14,264 nucleotides of DNA, taken from contig JAQVXB010000008.1 in the NCBI GenBank assembly GCA_028709405.1, forward strand, positions 1-14,264, read 5' to 3'. Source of the DNA: Candidatus Shapirobacteria bacterium (lineage in GTDB: Bacteria; Patescibacteriota; Microgenomatia; UBA12405). Shown here piece after piece: positions 11,364 to 14,264 of the stretch (position 1 is the stretch's first letter; every line of letters begins with the position of its first letter). The notes under the pieces are model-generated. The model did not search any database. It saw nothing but the letters and a program-made list of their open reading frames with translations, and was not told where the DNA came from. A program made the position numbers and the translations under genes.

Positions 11364-13753
11364 AATTTTTTAATAAAAAAACACCAGAAATAAATAACTC
11401 AACACCAGTTAAAGAAGAGGTAAACAAGAGAGATTTTACTTCTGGGTTAGTGACAACAAAAGATATAATTGCCCCTTCTTCTTTGGAAGTTGATTTTAAT
11501 CATGTCAGAATTGACAATAAATATTATAGAACTTTATTTGTAGCAGCATATCCCAGATTTGTGGGAATTAATTGGTTATCTTCTTTGATTAATTTTGATT
11601 CTTCTTTAAATATATCGATGTTTATATATCCAACAGACGGAAAAGAGGTGTTGGATGATTTAAGAAGAAAAATCACTGAAATGGAGGCTGAATTAAGCAC
11701 TGATATTCAAAGAGGAAGATTGATTAATCCAGCAACCCAAGCAAAACTAGAAGATGCTCTAAATTTACAAGCTAATTTAGTTAAAGGAGAAGAGAGATTT
11801 TTTCAATTTGGTCTTTATGTGACAATAACTGCTGATAATGTGGCTGAACTAGACAGAATTAATAAAAATTTAGAAGCGGCTTTAGGTTCACTTTTGATTG
11901 TGAGTAAAAGAGCAACATTGCAAATGGAAGATGGATTTGTAACCACTTTGCCAATTTGTCAGGATAAATTGGCAATCAGCCGAAATATGGACACTACCTC
12001 GTTGGCAACCACCTTCCCTTTTGTTTCATCTGATTTGTCTGACGATAGAGGAATTATGTATGGAATAAATAGACATAATGGTTCGTTGGTAATTTTTGAT
12101 AGATTTTCGATGCAAAATTATAATTCGGTAGTTTTTGCAACTGCTGGAGCTGGTAAATCATATTTGATTAAATTGGAAGTTCTTAGATCATTGATGATGG
12201 GAACAGATATAGTAGTAATTGATCCTGAAAATGAATATAGATTATTATGTGAAAGTTCTGGTGGACAATATATTGCATTTGGATATGGTGAACAATCAAA
12301 AATTAATCCTTTTGATTTAACTTTAGCTGAAGAGGAAGGAGAAAATGCTTTAAATACTAAGGTTTTGTCTCTCCATAAATTGTTAAAGGTAATGTTGGGG
12401 CAAATGGATCCAATTGAAGAATCTATTATGGATAAAGCCATGATGGAAACTTATAAGATGAAAGGGATTACACCTGATCCAGAAACACAAAACAAAGAAC
12501 CGCCTTTAATTGAAGATTTGTATAAATCTTTAATCGGAATGGAGGAGGAAAAGGCTAAAAGTTTGGCGGCTAGATTGGAAAAATATATAAAAGGGTCTTT
12601 TTCGGGAATTTTTAATCAAAAAACAACGGTTAATTTAAATAATAAATTTGTGGTTTTTGGAATTAAAAATTTAGAAGAAGTGTTGAGACCGGTGGCGATG
12701 CAAATTATTTTGGATTACATTTGGACAGTGGTTAAAAAAACATTAAAAAAGAGGATTTTGGTAGTTGATGAGGCTTGGTATTTGATGCAACACGAAGATT
12801 CAGCGGCTTTTTTAAGGGGAATTGTAAAGAGAGGGAGAAAATATTATTTGGGAGTAACAACTATTACTCAAGACGTTGATGATTTTCTAGAAACTGCTTA
12901 TGGTAATGAAATTGTGACTAATAGTGCAATCCAAATTTTATTAAAACAACACAGTGCAGCCATTGATAAAATCGGAGAAGTTTTTTATCTTAGTCAAGGA
13001 GAAAAACAATTATTATTATCAGCAAATAAAGGTGAAGGAATTTTCTTTGCTGGTCAAAACCATGTGGCAATACAAATAATTGCTTCTGAAGATGAACATA
13101 GATTAATTACTTCTAACCCAGAAGATATATTAAAAAAACAAAATTTAATGGGGAATTTAAAGACAGATAATGAAATAAAAACACCAGTGAAAATTCCTCC
13201 GACACCAATTAAAACAGAAACAAATCCTATTAACAAAATAGAACCAGTAAAAATGGAATTAAATAAAGTACCTGAAACAGTTCCTAAGATTAATATTCCA
13301 GAGATAAAAACAGTGGAGATTAAGGAAACCCTCCGTCCTGCGGACACCTCCCTTGACAGGGCGGCTATTCAAAATCAACCTAAAATAGAAGAAAAAACTG
13401 AATCGGTTTTATTTAAAAAACCAGAAGTTGTGGTTTTACAAAATCCTTCAGTATCGACACCAGTTGGGGGAGTTTCTGTTAATAAAAATGAATCAGCAAA
13501 ATTAGAAATAAATAAACCCGTTGAAATTAAAATTGAAGAAATTAAAAATGAGGTTAGAAAACCTATTTTTATTAAAAATGAGGAAGAACATATTCCTCAA
13601 CCACCACAATTAAGCAGAAAACCACAACCAGTTTTTGACTCAAACCCCTCTGTCCCGACTGGGGTCGGGACATCTCCCCTTGACAAGGGAGAAATTAAAA
13701 AAGATGACAATAAGATGGACTATGATAAATTGTTTGGAGACGGGATAGTTTAA
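11360..13753 (+). CDS. VirB4-type secretion ATPase with long repeat-bearing C-terminal tail
   Basis: 797 residues. An N-terminal VirB4 module (~40-235) precedes the ATPase: Walker A ATAGAGKS (260-267, K266), DPENEYR and Walker B RILVVDEAW (D470, E471), then the GVTTITQDVDDFL helix of FtsK/VirB4 motors. The domain ends near EHRLITSNPEDILKK (~579-593). It would energise substrate export or pilus work at the cytoplasmic membrane. Residues ~594-797 are a low-complexity, Pro/Lys/Glu-rich and probably disordered tail, holding two palindromic repeat copies translated in frame (ETLRPADTSLDRAA, ~655-669; NPSVPTGVGTSPLDKGE, ~762-778). A third eroded copy may be at 695-711. It ends MDYDKLFGDGIV, a short conserved-looking acidic tip. 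The ATG overlaps the upstream stop; GGAG sits 10 nt before it, the only plausible Shine-Dalgarno I noted. Confidence 0.93.
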   Translation: MKFFNKKTPEINNSTPVKEEVNKRDFTSGLVTTKDIIAPSSLEVDFNHVRIDNKYYRTLFVAAYPRFVGINWLSSLINFDSSLNISMFIYPTDGKEVLDDLRRKITEMEAELSTDIQRGRLINPATQAKLEDALNLQANLVKGEERFFQFGLYVTITADNVAELDRINKNLEAALGSLLIVSKRATLQMEDGFVTTLPICQDKLAISRNMDTTSLATTFPFVSSDLSDDRGIMYGINRHNGSLVIFDRFSMQNYNSVVFATAGAGKSYLIKLEVLRSLMMGTDIVVIDPENEYRLLCESSGGQYIAFGYGEQSKINPFDLTLAEEEGENALNTKVLSLHKLLKVMLGQMDPIEESIMDKAMMETYKMKGITPDPETQNKEPPLIEDLYKSLIGMEEEKAKSLAARLEKYIKGSFSGIFNQKTTVNLNNKFVVFGIKNLEEVLRPVAMQIILDYIWTVVKKTLKKRILVVDEAWYLMQHEDSAAFLRGIVKRGRKYYLGVTTITQDVDDFLETAYGNEIVTNSAIQILLKQHSAAIDKIGEVFYLSQGEKQLLLSANKGEGIFFAGQNHVAIQIIASEDEHRLITSNPEDILKKQNLMGNLKTDNEIKTPVKIPPTPIKTETNPINKIEPVKMELNKVPETVPKINIPEIKTVEIKETLRPADTSLDRAAIQNQPKIEEKTESVLFKKPEVVVLQNPSVSTPVGGVSVNKNESAKLEINKPVEIKIEEIKNEVRKPIFIKNEEEHIPQPPQLSRKPQPVFDSNPSVPTGVGTSPLDKGEIKKDDNKMDYDKLFGDGIV
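13329..13361 (+). repeat. Palindromic repeat copy 5, in frame in the VirB4 tail
   Basis: CCCTCC to CTCCCTTGACAGGG, flanked by GCGG. The inner hairpin GTCC (13335-13338), loop TGC, GGAC (13342-13345) is perfect. Translated as ETLRPADTSLDRAA with no stop. Confidence 0.8.
13442..13492 (+). repeat. Possible eroded copy of the palindromic repeat in the VirB4 tail
   Basis: Encodes NPSVSTPVGGVSVNKNE. Aligned without gaps to NPSVPTGVGTSPLDKGE of copy 6, the peptides match at 9 of 17 positions and share length and frame. The DNA no longer has a clear hairpin and is AT-richer, as expected for an old copy drifting to local composition. Could also be chance in a Pro/Val-rich tail. Confidence 0.35.
13645..13691 (+). 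repeat. Palindromic repeat copy 6, in frame in the VirB4 tail
   Basis: CCCCTCTG, then a perfect 9-bp hairpin TGTCCCGAC (13651-13659) / GTCGGGACA (13664-13672) with loop TGGG, then CTCCCCTTGACAAGGGAG, itself a second stem. The best-folded copy in the window. Confidence 0.85.
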
Positions 13754-13756
13754 GGT

Positions 13757-13765
13757 TGATATAAT
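13757..13765 (+). promoter_or_regulatory. Extended -10 TGATATAAT of the last gene, leaderless type
   Basis: TGA-TATAAT ends 6 nt before the ATG at 13772, so +1 falls on the start codon. It lies in the 18-nt gap after VirB4, giving this gene its own promoter within the cluster. Confidence 0.55.
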
Positions 13766-13771
13766 TTTGTA

Positions 13772-14264
13772 ATGGCAAGAATATCAACTAAGATTGGAAA
13801 TGAAAAGATTGAAATAGTGGATGTTTCTCTTTTATTATTGGGTTTGGATAAAATCAAACAAGAAGCTAACTTAAATTTGGGGGAAAATAAGGAATTAAAA
13901 AAGGAGTTAAGTTCAAAAATTGATTCGATTGTAATTGAAAAAGAAGTAAAAACAGTTAATGAAAAAATAAATGATCTTTCTAAGATAATTTCAAAAAACC
14001 CAGAAATTAGTGGTGAAAATGAAAGTGGAATTGTGGCTAAAAGAATTGAATTAGCAACAGAAGAACTAGTAAGACAACATCCACAAGAAGTAGAAAAATT
14101 AAAAAAAGAAAAATTTAAAAAGAGTTTTGAAGAAGAAACTAAAAAAATAAACCCTAATTTAAGCGAAGAACAAATAAAGGGGGTAGAAGAATATAGTAAT
14201 CTAGTAGCAGAAAATTCTTTTGGTAAAAATGTTTTAGATAATTACCAAAATGAAGCCTTGGAGG
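13772..14264 (+). CDS. Lys/Glu-rich coiled-coil protein of the secretion cluster (runs off right edge)
   Basis: An ATG at 13772 opens a frame of 164 codons with no stop before the edge. The start is MARISTKIGNEKIEIVDVSLLLLGLDKI. It is followed by a long, strongly charged and probably coiled-coil stretch (KELKKELSSKIDS, VNEKINDLSKIIS, EELVRQHPQEVEKLKKEKFKKSFEEE). No membrane segment or known motif is visible yet. I do not recognise the family. Position right after VirB4 in PrgI clusters often holds a large VirB6/TrbL-like or other structural protein, but only the missing part could show that. A perfect extended -10 lies 6 nt before the start codon. Confidence 0.7.
   Translation, partial: MARISTKIGNEKIEIVDVSLLLLGLDKIKQEANLNLGENKELKKELSSKIDSIVIEKEVKTVNEKINDLSKIISKNPEISGENESGIVAKRIELATEELVRQHPQEVEKLKKEKFKKSFEEETKKINPNLSEEQIKGVEEYSNLVAENSFGKNVLDNYQNEALE

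Noticed and set aside
5126..13691. CRISPR array
   Set aside because: Repeat copies are kilobases apart, with no regular spacers and no cas genes.

Overview
This is a 14.3 kb AT-rich bacterial segment with the look of a Candidate Phyla Radiation (Patescibacteria) genome, most likely the Microgenomates side. That placement is inference. It rests on the AT-rich, lysine/isoleucine-rich proteins, tight gene packing, near absence of Shine-Dalgarno sequences, a stand-alone 5' nuclease, and a PrgI / TraC-like / VirB4 cluster of the kind common in that group. TGA serves as an ordinary stop (for example at 11361-11363 and 1469-1471), so the recoded TGA=Gly code of Gracilibacteria/Absconditabacteria does not apply.

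Layout. 1-261 (-) is the start of a GGDEF protein that runs off the left edge. 369-1468 (+) is a two-gene unit: a Crp/Fnr-type regulator and a PspC-type membrane protein. 1469-4450 (-) is a four-gene Fe-S cluster operon. Its first gene fuses an Rrf2/IscR-like regulator to an IscS-like cysteine desulfurase; IscU follows, then a CPVC-bearing membrane protein and an unrecognised helical protein with a C-terminal Cys pair. A near-consensus promoter overlapped by a perfect 11-bp inverted repeat sits just before the fusion gene, which suggests autoregulation. 4521-6370 (-) holds mutM and an ABC-exporter membrane domain without an ATPase domain. 6504-7457 (+) is trxB, convergent with a GT4 glycosyltransferase (7466-8662, -) and an upstream stand-alone 5'-3' exonuclease (8685-9629, -) that ends in a putative beta-clamp-binding motif. 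9734-13753 (+) is a type IV secretion-like cluster: PrgI with an added carboxypeptidase-regulatory-like domain, a TraC-like protein and a VirB4 ATPase. A coiled-coil-rich protein begins at 13772 and runs off the right edge.

Two themes cross gene boundaries. First, a small GC-rich palindromic repeat occurs at least five times in the same orientation. It lies in frame inside mutM and twice inside the VirB4 tail, and also just upstream of trxB and between the exonuclease and PrgI genes. Its central hairpin varies in sequence but stays paired, so it behaves like the protein-inserting palindromic elements of Rickettsia. Second, six or seven genes have a -10-like hexamer ending 5-7 nt before the ATG, often with an upstream TG, which predicts leaderless mRNAs as the usual start mode here.
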